Program-made: the position numbers and the translations under genes
Shown here: in pieces, positions 27,522-36,963 of the stretch
How positions within the stretch are numbered: position 1 is the stretch's first letter
Layout: each line of letters opens with the position of its first letter
Notes under the pieces: model-generated
Told to the model about the DNA's origin: nothing
What the model saw: the letters and a program-made list of their open reading frames with translations, nothing else
The model's database searches: none
NCBI RefSeq assembly: GCF_900090195.1
Contig: NZ_LT607803.1
Location: 682,001 to 746,000, forward strand
Reading direction: 5' to 3'
Length of the DNA: 64,000 nucleotides
From: Variovorax sp. HW608
GTDB taxonomy: Bacteria > Pseudomonadota > Gammaproteobacteria > Burkholderiales > Burkholderiaceae_C

Positions 27522-28259
27522 ATGAGTACCCACCAGAAAGTCGCCATCGTTACCGGCGCATCCCGCGGCATCGGAGCCGCCATCTCCGAACGTCTCGCCC
27601 GGGACGGTTTCACCGTCGCCCTCAACTTCGCGGGCAAGGCCGCCGAAGCCGAGCAGCTCGTCCGCAAGATCGAAGCCGCGGGCGGGCGCGCCATCACCGC
27701 GCAGGCCGACGTGAGCGACCCGGCCGCCGTGGTCCGGATGTTCGATGCCGCGGAGGCGGCATTCGGGGGTGTGGACGTGCTGGTCAACAACGCCGGCATC
27801 ATGAAGCTGGCCTCGCTGGCCGACAGCCACGACGCGCTCTTCGACAGCCAGGTCGCCGTCAACCTCAAGGGCACCTTCAACACGCTGCGCCAGGCCGCGC
27901 GGCGCCTGCGCGACGGCGGCCGCATCGTCAACCTCTCGACCAGCGTGGTCGGACTGAAGCCCGAAACCTACGGTGTCTACGCTGCCACCAAGGCCGCCGT
28001 CGAGACGATGACCGCGATCCTTGCGAAGGAACTGCGCGGCCGCTCGATCACGGTCAATGCCGTGGCGCCAGGCCCGACCGCAACGGATCTGTTCCTGAAC
28101 GGCAAGTCGGACGAACTGATTGCCCGCCTCGCCAAGGCGAATCCGCTGGAGCGTCTCGGCACTCCGGCCGACATCGCCAGCGCCGTCGCCTTTCTCGCCG
28201 GTCCCGACGGCGCCTGGATCAACGGCCAGGTGCTGCGTGCGAACGGCGGCATGGTCTGA
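27522..28259 (+). CDS. Short-chain dehydrogenase/reductase (classical SDR)
   Basis: A 245-residue NAD(P)-dependent oxidoreductase. Cofactor motif TGASRGIG near the N-terminus, NNAG in the central sheet, and catalytic Ser plus YAATK downstream. The family length is normal. AAGGAG precedes the ATG at 27522. It is followed after 21 bases by a second SDR, so the two form an operon. The divergent LysR gene is the likely regulator. The substrate is not predictable; the sequence is of the FabG/3-oxoacyl-type group often involved in redox stress or aldehyde reduction. Confidence 0.9.
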   Translation: MSTHQKVAIVTGASRGIGAAISERLARDGFTVALNFAGKAAEAEQLVRKIEAAGGRAITAQADVSDPAAVVRMFDAAEAAFGGVDVLVNNAGIMKLASLADSHDALFDSQVAVNLKGTFNTLRQAARRLRDGGRIVNLSTSVVGLKPETYGVYAATKAAVETMTAILAKELRGRSITVNAVAPGPTATDLFLNGKSDELIARLAKANPLERLGTPADIASAVAFLAGPDGAWINGQVLRANGGMV

Positions 28260-28280
28260 GTCTGCATCCAGGAGAACATC

Positions 28281-29168
28281 ATGAGCAAGGTCATCCTCAT
28301 CACCGGCGCTTCGAGCGGCTTCGGCCGTCTGACCGCCGAAGCCCTCGCGCGGGCCGGTCACACCGTCTACGGCTCCATGCGCGATGTCGCGGGGCGCAAC
28401 GCCAGGAACGCGGCGGCCATGGCCGCCATCGCGGGCAGTGATATCCGCCCGATCGAACTGGACGTGCAGTCCGACAGTTCGGCGGAGTCCGCCGTCGCGA
28501 AGATCATCGCCCAGAGCGGCCGCATCGACGTGCTGGTGCACAACGCCGGTCACATGATGTTCGGGCCGGCCGAGAGCTTCACGCCCGAGCAGTTCGCTCA
28601 GCAATACGACGTGAACGTCCTCGGCACCCAGCGTGTCAACCGGGCGGCATTGCCGCACATGCGCACCGCGCGCCGAGGCCTGCTGGTCTGGGTGTCGAGT
28701 TCGAGCGTGGCCGGGGGTACGCCGCCTTATCTGGCGCCGTACTTCGCTGCCAAGGCTGCGATGGACGCACTGGCGGTGCAGTACGCCCGCGAACTCGCGC
28801 GCTGGGGCATCGAAACCAGCATCGTCGTCCCAGGGGCCTTCACCAAGGGCACCAACCACTTTGCCAATGCCGGTCAACCTGCCGATGCTGCGCGGCTTGC
28901 CCAGTACGAGGCCGACGGGCCGTACAAGGGCTTCGGCGCCCAGGTCCAGAAGGCCTTTGCCGAGATCGTGCCGGAAGATGCCGACGTTCAGGGCGTCGCG
29001 GACCGCATCGTCGACATCGTCGACGCGCCGGCAGGGGAACGGCCGTTCCGGGTCACCTACGACCCGACGCAGGACGGCGCCGACGTGAGCTTCGCGGTCG
29101 TGGATCGCATTCGGGCCGAGATGCTGCATCGCGTGGGACTGGGTGACCTTCTGAAGGCTGTGGTCTGA
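28281..29168 (+). CDS. Short-chain dehydrogenase/reductase, extended C-terminus
   Basis: A 295-residue SDR with TGASSGFG for cofactor binding, HNAG in place of NNAG, a Ser triplet (WVSSSSVAGG) and the catalytic YFAAK. The C-terminal 90 residues are longer than in a minimal SDR and resemble 17-beta-hydroxysteroid-dehydrogenase-like enzymes. A ribosome site (CAGGAG) precedes the ATG. It is the second gene of the operon with the preceding SDR. Specific function unknown. Confidence 0.88.
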   Translation: MSKVILITGASSGFGRLTAEALARAGHTVYGSMRDVAGRNARNAAAMAAIAGSDIRPIELDVQSDSSAESAVAKIIAQSGRIDVLVHNAGHMMFGPAESFTPEQFAQQYDVNVLGTQRVNRAALPHMRTARRGLLVWVSSSSVAGGTPPYLAPYFAAKAAMDALAVQYARELARWGIETSIVVPGAFTKGTNHFANAGQPADAARLAQYEADGPYKGFGAQVQKAFAEIVPEDADVQGVADRIVDIVDAPAGERPFRVTYDPTQDGADVSFAVVDRIRAEMLHRVGLGDLLKAVV

Positions 29169-29438
29169 GAGAGGGCCAGACCGCGCCCGGAAGCGACATC
29201 CGCTGTCCTGATTACGTCGCCTCAAAGCTGCCGGTCGAACCCGCACGCAGGCACGCCCGTTAGAGGCCCCGCAGCGGAAGGCACACATCGGCGGGCAGCA
29301 CTCAGGGCGAATGTGGCGCGGAGCACGACTTGAGACCGTGCAGGCTCACCCCACCGGGAGCCCATCGTGCAAGCCATCGGCCGGCAGCCCCAGCGGGCGC
29401 CGGATGGCGCACCGCTTCACTACGAGCGCCCCCGCGCG

Positions 29439-30005
29439 CTACTTTGTGACATTCCCTGTTCCCCGCCACGGCTTGACTCTTGGCAGCCAGCGCCGGACAT
29501 TGGCGCAGAATTCTTTGTATTCGTCGCCGAACTCAGCGCGCAGAGTTGGCTCTTCGTAGGCCAGAACGAAAATGTGGAAGCCTAGCCAGACAACCATGCC
29601 GTACTCGAGCACGCCGACGCTGCCGAAGAGCAGTCCCTGCCCGAAGATCAGAGAGACAACGGCCACGTACATAGGATTGCGTACGTAGCGGTAGAGCCCG
29701 GTGACAACCAGGTGCTTAGGCGGAGCGATCGGAGCCGGCGTGCCCAGGCCTTGAATCGCAAAGCGCGCGAACGAATCCAGCAGAACGGGAAGGCCCAAGG
29801 CGATCAGCACCGCTCCGACTACGCGAAACGGAAGAAAGCCGAGTAACGGCGGCGACACGTGCCATCGCGTGAACGTCCACGGGACGTAAACCGCGAGCGT
29901 CCCCGGGGCCAACACCAGGAAGACAACTGATCCGGCAATGGCGGCAACGCGGCGCATGGAGAGCTGTTTCATTCTATGCGTTTGCGCCGGCGACTGCTTC
30001 CCCAT
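29439..30005 (-). CDS. Isoprenylcysteine carboxyl methyltransferase-like membrane protein
   Basis: A 188-residue membrane protein of the ICMT/phospholipid-methyltransferase-like family. At least four hydrophobic segments are seen, including GSVVFLVLAPGTLAVYVPW and VVGAVLIALGLPVLL. The family signature GLYRYVRNPMYVAV and the C-terminal EEPTLRAEFGDEYKEF, which form the SAM-binding pocket, are both intact. The start is the ATG at 30003-30005 after AAAGG. Bacterial members methylate lipids or small molecules, but the substrate is unknown. The 270 bases to its left hold no recognised gene. Confidence 0.82.
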   Translation of the reverse strand: MGKQSPAQTHRMKQLSMRRVAAIAGSVVFLVLAPGTLAVYVPWTFTRWHVSPPLLGFLPFRVVGAVLIALGLPVLLDSFARFAIQGLGTPAPIAPPKHLVVTGLYRYVRNPMYVAVVSLIFGQGLLFGSVGVLEYGMVVWLGFHIFVLAYEEPTLRAEFGDEYKEFCANVRRWLPRVKPWRGTGNVTK

Positions 30006-30222
30006 CGCTCGGCCTTTACAGCTCACATCGCCAACGTGACGTACGGCCGATGGTCGCAGTCCGCGTCGTGAGCGACTCGTCCCGAGGAGATGCCTCGTCA
30101 TCCGTACGGCGCGCCGCGGGCTTCCCAGGAGCGCAGCCAGTGGCGACCTGCGTCGCGCACGCAGTAGCCCGTGCCGCTCGGTGGCGGTATGCTGGAGCAA
30201 GATGCGCTCACAGGAGTTGGCG

Positions 30223-30474
30223 ATGCTCTATACCTACGTCAGCGAGGACGAAGACCAAGACCCGGTCGGTCCGTCCAATGCTCTTGAGTTGTTCAGTCGG
30301 GCGGCTGTGGAGGTCGGGCTCATCCGAGCCGGCGACCCGCTCGACCAGAACCTGGTCGATTTCGCCATGCTGGTTGTGCACATGTGCGCGGCGATCGGAG
30401 ACAACTACATGCAGCCCGAGAACCCGGGGGAGTCGGTTGGGGATCGCATCCGAGGTGATCTTCGCGCGCAGTAA
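30223..30474 (+). CDS. Small conserved-looking hypothetical protein
   Basis: An acidic protein of 83 residues (MLYTYVSEDEDQDPVG). The ATG at 30223 is preceded by AGGAG at ideal spacing. An upstream in-frame ATG is less well supported. It seems to be one helical domain with an Asp/Glu-rich N-terminus and no signal peptide. No family recognised. The 190 bases downstream hold no gene. Confidence 0.5.
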   Translation: MLYTYVSEDEDQDPVGPSNALELFSRAAVEVGLIRAGDPLDQNLVDFAMLVVHMCAAIGDNYMQPENPGESVGDRIRGDLRAQ

Positions 30475-30665
30475 GCGGGCCCCCTGCGTTTCTCTCCGTT
30501 TCTTCGTACGTAGGGGTGCGCCCAAACGCGCGAAGATTCTTCTTTGATACCGGCCGCATCGAAGGGAAGCAGCCGCTCAAAAACGTTGCCGATAACCGGC
30601 CGAGCCACGAAGTGCCGCTGTTGAGGGTCCCGTGTTCTTCGGCGGGTTAGAGCGCGTTTTCGATG

Positions 30666-31451
30666 TCACTTGTCAGTCGCTCCGCGCAGTCCCGCTCTTT
30701 GAACCGCCGCCTTGACTAGTCCTTCGGATTTCGCGGCCTCAATATACTTTCGCACATACGCCATGCCGGGCTCCCGGCCCTTCGGGAGTGCTATGGCAAC
30801 TTCGTCCACACCAATCCGACCATCAAGAACCCGGGAGCCGGGCAACTTATCCGACAACTCGAACAGGTTTGCCTTATTGGCGGCGAAGACATCCGCCTTT
30901 CCGGACTTCAGCATTTCCTCCCCGGCGGAAACACTCGGACTTGCGATCACCGTGGCATTCTTTATTGTGCGCACCAGAAATGCGTTCACGGACCCGCCCT
31001 GCGGCGCACCGATGCGAGTTCCCGGTTGATCCACCGCGTCGATGGTCAAGATAGGAGAGCCGGCGGGAACCAGGTAGCCGTGCTCGATGACGAGAAAAGG
31101 TGCGGTGAAATTCAAGACACTTTCGCGCTCCGGGCTTGGTCCAAAAAAGGTGAGGTCCCACTCGCCGGACTTCAGGCCGCCCATGATGGCCCCTGGGGAG
31201 GGATACACCACGGGCTCGAATGGAACCCCAATGCGCCGGGCAAGTTCCTTTCCCAGATCGAACCCAACCCCCTTCGACTCGTCCGTCGTGGCTCCGCGAA
31301 TGATGGACGCGGGCGCCCCGACATAGAGCGCTACACGGAGCTTGCCGGTTGGGGCCAGAGCCTGTCGCAATTCCTGACTAGGTGCGATACCCGCGCAACC
31401 TGCAATGAGAAGTCCAAATACCGCAGCAGTAAGCCAAGGGATCGTTCTCAT
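30666..31451 (-). CDS. Orphan substrate-binding lipoprotein, ABC family 3
   Basis: A 261-residue solute-binding protein. The lipobox LIAGC near residue 19 marks a lipoprotein rather than a soluble periplasmic protein. The fold is recognisable: GKLRVALYVGAP at the start of lobe 1, GFDLGKELARRIGVPFEPV, and the family-typical SGEWDLTFFGPSPER. No permease or ATPase lies beside it, so its partner must be elsewhere, or it serves as a sensor or chemoreceptor ligand binder. The region is less GC-rich than average here, which suggests transfer. Confidence 0.82.
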   Translation of the reverse strand: MRTIPWLTAAVFGLLIAGCAGIAPSQELRQALAPTGKLRVALYVGAPASIIRGATTDESKGVGFDLGKELARRIGVPFEPVVYPSPGAIMGGLKSGEWDLTFFGPSPERESVLNFTAPFLVIEHGYLVPAGSPILTIDAVDQPGTRIGAPQGGSVNAFLVRTIKNATVIASPSVSAGEEMLKSGKADVFAANKANLFELSDKLPGSRVLDGRIGVDEVAIALPKGREPGMAYVRKYIEAAKSEGLVKAAVQRAGLRGATDK

Positions 31452-31748
31452 TGCATCCTCCGCAGATGTTACGGTTGCTCTCTAACGGTCGGACATGAGC
31501 GGCACGCTCGCCCTTCGTGTTCGCAACAATCCAAGAATTCAGGTCGGCAAGCTTAGCAACGTTCTGCGCGCAAACGGAGCGTCTCGCGGACCCTGCTGTG
31601 GGTCTGGCTCGCCGCGCACGCGCAACGATTGGCCCAGCTTGCGCGCGCTCTGCTCTTAAACACATCGGCGTGCGCATGCTTGCCAGCGCCCTCGTGCAGA
31701 CGATCCCGCGGCTTCCGGTGATTCGCTTCGCGACCGCCCAGGCAGTCA
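31452..31748. other. Intergenic region, no gene seen
   Basis: About 300 bases separate the binding-lipoprotein start from the GMC oxidoreductase stop. Irregular codon use in all frames and no ribosome site indicate non-coding DNA. It should contain the promoter of the lipoprotein gene. No terminator with a T-run is evident. Confidence 0.4.
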
Positions 31749-33380
31749 TCACGCAGCTTTGCGCCGCACGGCGGCATCCTTGGCCGGGATGTACGACATC
31801 GCGCGTTCCGCCAGCGCGGTGATGGTCAGGCTTGGGTTCACGCCAAGGTTGGCGCCGAGCATCGAGCCATCGACCACATAGAGGTTCCTGTAGTTGAACA
31901 CGCGGTTCTGCGGGTCGATCACGCCATGCTCGGGACTTTTCGCGATTGCGCAGCCGCCCATGCAATGCGCGGTGAGGGGTACGTTCAGCAGGATCTCGCT
32001 GATCGTCGTCACCGGCAGGCCGCCGAACGTCTTCGCCATCTTCTCGGTGAATGCATTGGCTTGCGGGATGTAGGTCGGAATCGGTTGCCCTTCGCTGGAC
32101 AGCAGCTTGCCGAACGGCCACCACCAGTGGCGCTTCAGGCGCATGCGCAGCGAGGCGTCCAGCGTCTGCATCACCAGGAAGATCAAGGTTCGCCGCGCGG
32201 ATCCGATCGGGTTTGCCACCCGTAGAAAAGACAGCGGGTGCCGCAGTGCCGCCCACAGCCAGGTGAAGATGCGCGTCCAGCCGGCCTTGCCGCCGACCAT
32301 GAGGGTCATCAGCAGGCCCATGGCGTCGGAGCCCCTGGTGTAGCGCGTGGCCTCGATGTGGGTGTGCTCGTCGATGTAGATGGACGAGCCGATGGCAACG
32401 CCGCCGGACATGTCCACGTCTTTACCCGGGAAGCGCACGCCGAGGATGGACTCGGAATTGGTGCGCACGCGGTTGCCGAGGTCGTCGGAGACGTTGGGCA
32501 GCGAGCCGCCCTGCTTGAGGCGAAACAGCAGTTCCATCGTTCCGAGCGAGGAGCCGCTGAACACGACGTTGCGCGCACGCCAGGTGCGGCGCCGCTTGGC
32601 GAACCAGGCCGTCGAGCGCTCGGTGGTGACCTCGTAGCCCTCGCTGCCGTCGGCCTTGCCGCGCAGCGGGCGCACGTCGACGACCTTGGTCTGCTCGTGG
32701 ATCTTCGCCCCGCGCTTCTCGGCGAAATACAGGTAGTTCTTGTCGAGCGAGTTCTTGGCGTTGTGCTTGCAGCCGGTCATGCAGCCGCCGCAGGCGGTGC
32801 AGGTGGCGCGTTCCGGGCCCACGCCGCCGAAGTAGGGATCGGGATAGGTCTTGCCGCCGGGCTCGCCCTCGGGCGGAAAGAAAGTGGCGACGCGGGTGGG
32901 TCTGAAGGTGTGGCCGACACCGGCGGCCTCACCCATCTTCTTCAGCATGTGATCCGCGGGGCCGTAGAGCTTGTTGTCGGTCACGCCGAGCATGCGCTCG
33001 GCTTGCGCGTAGTGCTGCGGCATCTCGCGCTTCCAGTCGGCGGCGCCGGCCCAGGAGCCCTCGTCCCAGACGTGCTCCGGCGGAACCAGCAGGGTGTTGG
33101 CATAGGTGATCGAGCCGCCGCCCACGGCGTTGCCGCAGATGATCATGACGTGGCGGAAGGGCCGCAGATTGAAGAAGCCTTGCAGGCCCAGGCCGGGGCG
33201 CCAGATCCAGCGGCGATAGTTCCAGTTGGTCTTTGGGAAGTCCTCGGCTTTCCAGCGTTTGCCCATCTCCATCACGGCGACGGAATAGCCCTTCTCCGCG
33301 AGTCGGCAGGCGGACACGCTGCCGCCGAAGCCGGAGCCAACGATGAGATAGTCGAAGTCGAATTCGCCACGCGAAGTCAT
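31749..33380 (-). CDS. GMC-family oxidoreductase (cholesterol-oxidase-like)
   Basis: A 543-residue FAD enzyme expected to oxidise an alcohol to a ketone or aldehyde. The FAD motif is VGSGFGGSVSACRLAEKG at the N-terminus. The NAVGGGSITYAN and C-terminal LTAHCMGGCAIA segments carry the family's substrate-side residues, and the C-terminal VDGSMLGANLGVNPSLTI closes the FAD site. A Cys-rich stretch, CTACGGCMTGC, is typical of this bacterial steroid-oxidase-like branch. It overlaps the esterase start by 4 bases, so the two genes are coupled. With the esterase and Baeyer-Villiger enzyme it forms a plausible alicyclic alcohol/ketone degradation set. Confidence 0.87.
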   Translation of the reverse strand: MTSRGEFDFDYLIVGSGFGGSVSACRLAEKGYSVAVMEMGKRWKAEDFPKTNWNYRRWIWRPGLGLQGFFNLRPFRHVMIICGNAVGGGSITYANTLLVPPEHVWDEGSWAGAADWKREMPQHYAQAERMLGVTDNKLYGPADHMLKKMGEAAGVGHTFRPTRVATFFPPEGEPGGKTYPDPYFGGVGPERATCTACGGCMTGCKHNAKNSLDKNYLYFAEKRGAKIHEQTKVVDVRPLRGKADGSEGYEVTTERSTAWFAKRRRTWRARNVVFSGSSLGTMELLFRLKQGGSLPNVSDDLGNRVRTNSESILGVRFPGKDVDMSGGVAIGSSIYIDEHTHIEATRYTRGSDAMGLLMTLMVGGKAGWTRIFTWLWAALRHPLSFLRVANPIGSARRTLIFLVMQTLDASLRMRLKRHWWWPFGKLLSSEGQPIPTYIPQANAFTEKMAKTFGGLPVTTISEILLNVPLTAHCMGGCAIAKSPEHGVIDPQNRVFNYRNLYVVDGSMLGANLGVNPSLTITALAERAMSYIPAKDAAVRRKAA

Positions 33381-34294
33381 GGGCTGTCCTCAAGTTCCCG
33401 CGGCGCGGGGGTGAATCTTCGTTCGATGAATTGGCCGGCGGTGCGGATCGAATCGTCCGCTTCGTGCAGCACGCCGGCGTGCAACTGGAACACGTGGCCG
33501 ACGCCGTCGTAGCAGTGCAGTTCGACCGTGCCTCCCGTCGCATTGAGCCGCCGTGCGAGACGCTCGGCATCGGACAGCAGTATTTCCTCGGAGCCGACGT
33601 GGATCAGCACCGGCGGCAGGCCGCGCAGATCCGCGAAGAGCGGCGAGCAGCCCGAATCGTCGGCGCGCGCGGTGCCGCGATAGGCGTCGGCGCACCAGCG
33701 CAGCCAGGCGGGCTTGAGCATGGCGTCGCGCGCCGCGTGCGTGCGGATCGTTTCGCCGGACAGGCTCAGGTCGGTCCATGGCGACAACAGGATCAGCGCG
33801 GCGGGCGGCGGCAAGCCGGCCTGGCGGATCGCGATGGCGGTGGCCAGCGCCAGTCCGCCGCCGGCCGAATCGCCGGCGATCACGAGCCGGGACGGATCCT
33901 GAGCGGCGGCGAGCAGTGCGCCGTACACGGCCAAGGCATCTTTCAGCGCCACAGGACTGGCGTGCTCCGGCGCCAGTCGGTATTCCGGCAGCCAGACCTG
34001 CGCCTTGGCAGCCTGTCCAAGCCAGGCGGCCAGCTTGGTGTGGCTGTGTGCGCTACCGACCACGTAGCCGCCGCCGTGCAGGTACAGCACACCGCGCCCG
34101 GGGTCGACCTTTGCCGGAACGATCCGTGTCGCCGCGACGCCGGCGATGGCCTGGCGCTGCGCCTTGTATCGGCGCGGACCGAGCAGGATCAGCCCGACCG
34201 TATCGATCCAGCGCCGCTGCAGCCACGCCGGCACGCCCGGCGACATCGCCGGCCGCACCAGCAGCCGCACCAGCCAGAACAGGAAGCGCTTCAT
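33377..34294 (-). CDS. HSL-type alpha/beta hydrolase (esterase/lactonase)
   Basis: A 305-residue esterase of the hormone-sensitive-lipase family. The oxyanion motif LHGGGYVVGSA and the nucleophile elbow GDSAGGGLALA are intact; the catalytic Asp and His are expected in the segments SEEILLSDAERL and GVGHVFQLH. A short hydrophobic N-terminus may anchor it to the membrane. It overlaps the GMC gene by 4 bases and starts 27 bases after the monooxygenase stop. The expected role is hydrolysis of the ester or lactone made by the Baeyer-Villiger enzyme. Confidence 0.9.
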   Translation of the reverse strand: MKRFLFWLVRLLVRPAMSPGVPAWLQRRWIDTVGLILLGPRRYKAQRQAIAGVAATRIVPAKVDPGRGVLYLHGGGYVVGSAHSHTKLAAWLGQAAKAQVWLPEYRLAPEHASPVALKDALAVYGALLAAAQDPSRLVIAGDSAGGGLALATAIAIRQAGLPPPAALILLSPWTDLSLSGETIRTHAARDAMLKPAWLRWCADAYRGTARADDSGCSPLFADLRGLPPVLIHVGSEEILLSDAERLARRLNATGGTVELHCYDGVGHVFQLHAGVLHEADDSIRTAGQFIERRFTPAPRELEDSP

Positions 34295-34321
34295 GACCAG
34301 TCCGCCCGGTCTGGTTGGCGC

Positions 34322-35803
34322 CTAAGCCGCCACCGCGGTGTACTCGTCGAGCTTCATGCGCCGCGTGCGCTTGCGGTACTCAAAGGTGAAGCCCGGCCAG
34401 TTGTTGGTGTTCTTGCCAGTCGCGGTTTGGTACCAGCTGGTGCAACCGGCGGCCCACACCGTCTTCTTCATGCGCTCCTGCACTTCGCTGTTGAAGTCGT
34501 TTAGCACGTTGCCGCGCACGTCGAGGTAGCGCAATTGCCTGCCTCGCAGCGTCTTCACCGCGTCCACGATGTAGTTGAACTGGCTTTCCAACATGTACAC
34601 GATCGAGCTGTGGCCCAGGTTGGTGTTGGGGCCATAGAGCATGTACAGGTTCGGAAAGCCGCTGACGGTGAGCCCGAGGTAGGCCTCGGCACCCTCCTTC
34701 CAGGCCTGCTTGAGCGTCTTGCCGCCCAGCCCCTGGATCTCCATCGGCGCGAGGAAGTCGGTCGCGGCGAAACCGGTGCCGTAGACAATGGCGTCCACTT
34801 CACGCACCTTGCCGTCCGAGGTACGAATGCCGTTCGGCAGCACTTCGGCGATGTCCTCGCCGATCACTTCCACGTTCGGCCGCACCAGCGCCTTGTACCA
34901 GTGGTTGGAGATCAGGATGCGCTTGCAGCCGATCGGGTAGTCCGGCGTCAGGCGGTGGCGGAACTTGTTGTTCTTGACGATCGAGCGGATGTGCTTCTGG
35001 AAGAGGTGCTCGACGATCGCCATTTCGTTGATGGTGTTGGTGAAGCCGAGCTGGCGAAACTCGTGGAAGCTGTATTGCCAGGCGCGATCCAGCGTCTGCA
35101 GCAGCGGCAGCTTGCGAAACAGCGTCTTTTCCAGCGGCGGATATTCCTTGTCCGGCTTGGGCAGCACGTAGGGTGCGGAGCGCTGGTAGAGGTCGAGGTG
35201 TGCCACCAGCGGCGCGATCTCCGGCACGAACTGGATCGCGCTGGCGCCGCTGCCGATCACGGCGACGCGCTTGCCGGCGAGGTCGTAGCCGTGGTCCCAG
35301 CGCGCCGAGTGGAAGGCCTTGCCCTCGAACGTATCCAGGCCCTTGAGCTTCGGATACGCCGGACGGTTGAGCTGGCCGACGGCCGACACCAGTACGTTCG
35401 CCTCGTGCGTCTCGCCGCCGGCAGTGCGCAGGCGCCAGACGCCGCGCGCCTGGTCGAAGTCCGCGCCGGCGATCTCGCTGTTGAAGCGGATGTGTGGGCG
35501 GATACCGTACTTGTCCGCGCAATGGCGCAGGTACTGGTAGATCTCGTCGGCCTTGCCGTAACGGTTGGCCCAGCCGCGATCCTGCTCGAACGAGAAAGAA
35601 TACAGGTGCGAGGGCACGTCGCAGGCCGCGCCCGGATAGCTGTTGTCGCGCCAGACGCCGCCGACGTCGGCGGCCTTCTCGAACAGGGTGAAGTTTTCGA
35701 AACCCGCCTGCATGAGCCTGATCGCGAGGCCCAGACCGCCGAAACCCGTGCCGATGATGGCAATGGTCGGGGAAGCCGCCTTGCCGCTCGCGTTTTTGCC
35801 CAT
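34322..35803 (-). CDS. Baeyer-Villiger-type flavin monooxygenase
   Basis: A 493-residue FAD/NADPH monooxygenase that inserts oxygen beside a ketone. The FAD motif GTGFGG is at residues 18-23. The Baeyer-Villiger fingerprint FxGxxxHxxxW is exact (FEGKAFHSARW, residues 159-169). The NADPH motif GSGASA follows at about 184. The start is the ATG at 35801-35803; the longer frame has no support. It is the first gene of the leftward monooxygenase-esterase-GMC operon and is divergent from an AraC regulator by 131 bases. The true substrate could be a cyclic, linear or steroid ketone. Confidence 0.9.
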   Translation of the reverse strand: MGKNASGKAASPTIAIIGTGFGGLGLAIRLMQAGFENFTLFEKAADVGGVWRDNSYPGAACDVPSHLYSFSFEQDRGWANRYGKADEIYQYLRHCADKYGIRPHIRFNSEIAGADFDQARGVWRLRTAGGETHEANVLVSAVGQLNRPAYPKLKGLDTFEGKAFHSARWDHGYDLAGKRVAVIGSGASAIQFVPEIAPLVAHLDLYQRSAPYVLPKPDKEYPPLEKTLFRKLPLLQTLDRAWQYSFHEFRQLGFTNTINEMAIVEHLFQKHIRSIVKNNKFRHRLTPDYPIGCKRILISNHWYKALVRPNVEVIGEDIAEVLPNGIRTSDGKVREVDAIVYGTGFAATDFLAPMEIQGLGGKTLKQAWKEGAEAYLGLTVSGFPNLYMLYGPNTNLGHSSIVYMLESQFNYIVDAVKTLRGRQLRYLDVRGNVLNDFNSEVQERMKKTVWAAGCTSWYQTATGKNTNNWPGFTFEYRKRTRRMKLDEYTAVAA

Positions 35804-35934
35804 ATCGAGTGTCTCCGTTGTCGCTGTTGATGAGGGTGGTGTAGGGAAAATGGTAGGGACGACCGGACTGAAACATCCTGCTGGACTAGGACAAAATATC
35901 GTTGTTCGAGGACAGTCGTTCTCGGGGAACATCT

Positions 35935-36963
35935 ATGCCGTCATGGAGCTTTGCCCGCAGCGTGACCAGCATGCGTCTGATGGCGGAATTCGCCGCCGAC
36001 CACGGGCTACCGATGCGCCGCAGTCTTGCCGGCACGGGCGTGCGCGAAGCGCAGCTGGCCGACCCTTCGGTACTGGTCAGCGGCGAGCAGGAACTGCGTG
36101 CCGTTCGCAACATCGTCGAGAGCCTTGGTCCGATGCCGGCGCTGGGTCTGCAGGCGGGCACCCGCTATCACTTCACGGCTTTCGGCGTGCTGGGCTTCGC
36201 CATCGTCAGCAGTCGCAGTGCGCGCAGCGCGCTGGACGTGGCGCTGAGGTACTTCAACCTGACATTCGCCTTCACGCGCTTCGTTGTCGCCGACACCGCC
36301 TTCGAGACGACAGTGACCGTGGAAGACTCCGAGGTGCCGCAGGATCTGCGCCAATTCGTGGTCGAGCGCGATATTGCAGCGTTGCTGACCGTGCAGCGCG
36401 ATTTGTTTTCCGCCGAGCCGATCCTCAAGCAGCTGCATCTGCGCTTTGCGCCCCCGGCGCAAGCCGAGCGCTATGAGCAGTTCTTCGGCCTGGAACCGGT
36501 ATTCGGCGCCGCATCCAATCTCGCCTTGCTGGACCGCGCGCGCATGCAGCAACCGCTCGCGCAGGCCAATGAGTTGGCGCTGCGCGCCGCAGAGGACCAG
36601 TGCCGCCGCCTGCTGGACGGGCGCAAGGAACGCAGCGGTCTGGCCGGCGCCGTGCGCGATCAGTTCATTGCCTCAACCACGCAGATGCCGACGATGGAAA
36701 CCGTTGCCGCCCATCTTCGAATGACGCCGCGCACCTTGCGACGGCGTCTGTTCGACGAGGGCACGACCTTCATCGAGCTGCGGGACGAGGTGCGCATGAC
36801 GTTGGCCGACGAGTTGCTGTCCGGTCCGCGTCTTTCAATCGAGCAGATCGCTGAACGGCTGGGCTACGCCGAGCCCACGAGCTTTATCAATGCCTTCAAA
36901 CGCTGGCGCGGCTCCACGCCGCACTCGTTCCGCCTGACCGCGCGCCTTTTAGAAAAAGTTTGA
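35935..36963 (+). CDS. AraC-family regulator of the Baeyer-Villiger operon
   Basis: A 342-residue regulator with an N-terminal Arabinose_bd-type domain (about residues 20-200) and a C-terminal AraC DNA-binding domain (about 240-335, with TMETVAAHLRMTPRTLRRRL and LSIEQIAERLGYAEPTSF). The start is the ATG at 35935 after GGGGA. It is divergent from the monooxygenase operon, the standard position for an AraC activator responding to the operon substrate. Target and inducer are inferred from position. Confidence 0.88.
   Translation: MPSWSFARSVTSMRLMAEFAADHGLPMRRSLAGTGVREAQLADPSVLVSGEQELRAVRNIVESLGPMPALGLQAGTRYHFTAFGVLGFAIVSSRSARSALDVALRYFNLTFAFTRFVVADTAFETTVTVEDSEVPQDLRQFVVERDIAALLTVQRDLFSAEPILKQLHLRFAPPAQAERYEQFFGLEPVFGAASNLALLDRARMQQPLAQANELALRAAEDQCRRLLDGRKERSGLAGAVRDQFIASTTQMPTMETVAAHLRMTPRTLRRRLFDEGTTFIELRDEVRMTLADELLSGPRLSIEQIAERLGYAEPTSFINAFKRWRGSTPHSFRLTARLLEKV

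Noticed and set aside
27282..29288. Leftward 668-codon frame across the two SDR genes
   Set aside because: Antisense shadow of two clear SDR genes with intact TGxxxGxG and YxxxK motifs.
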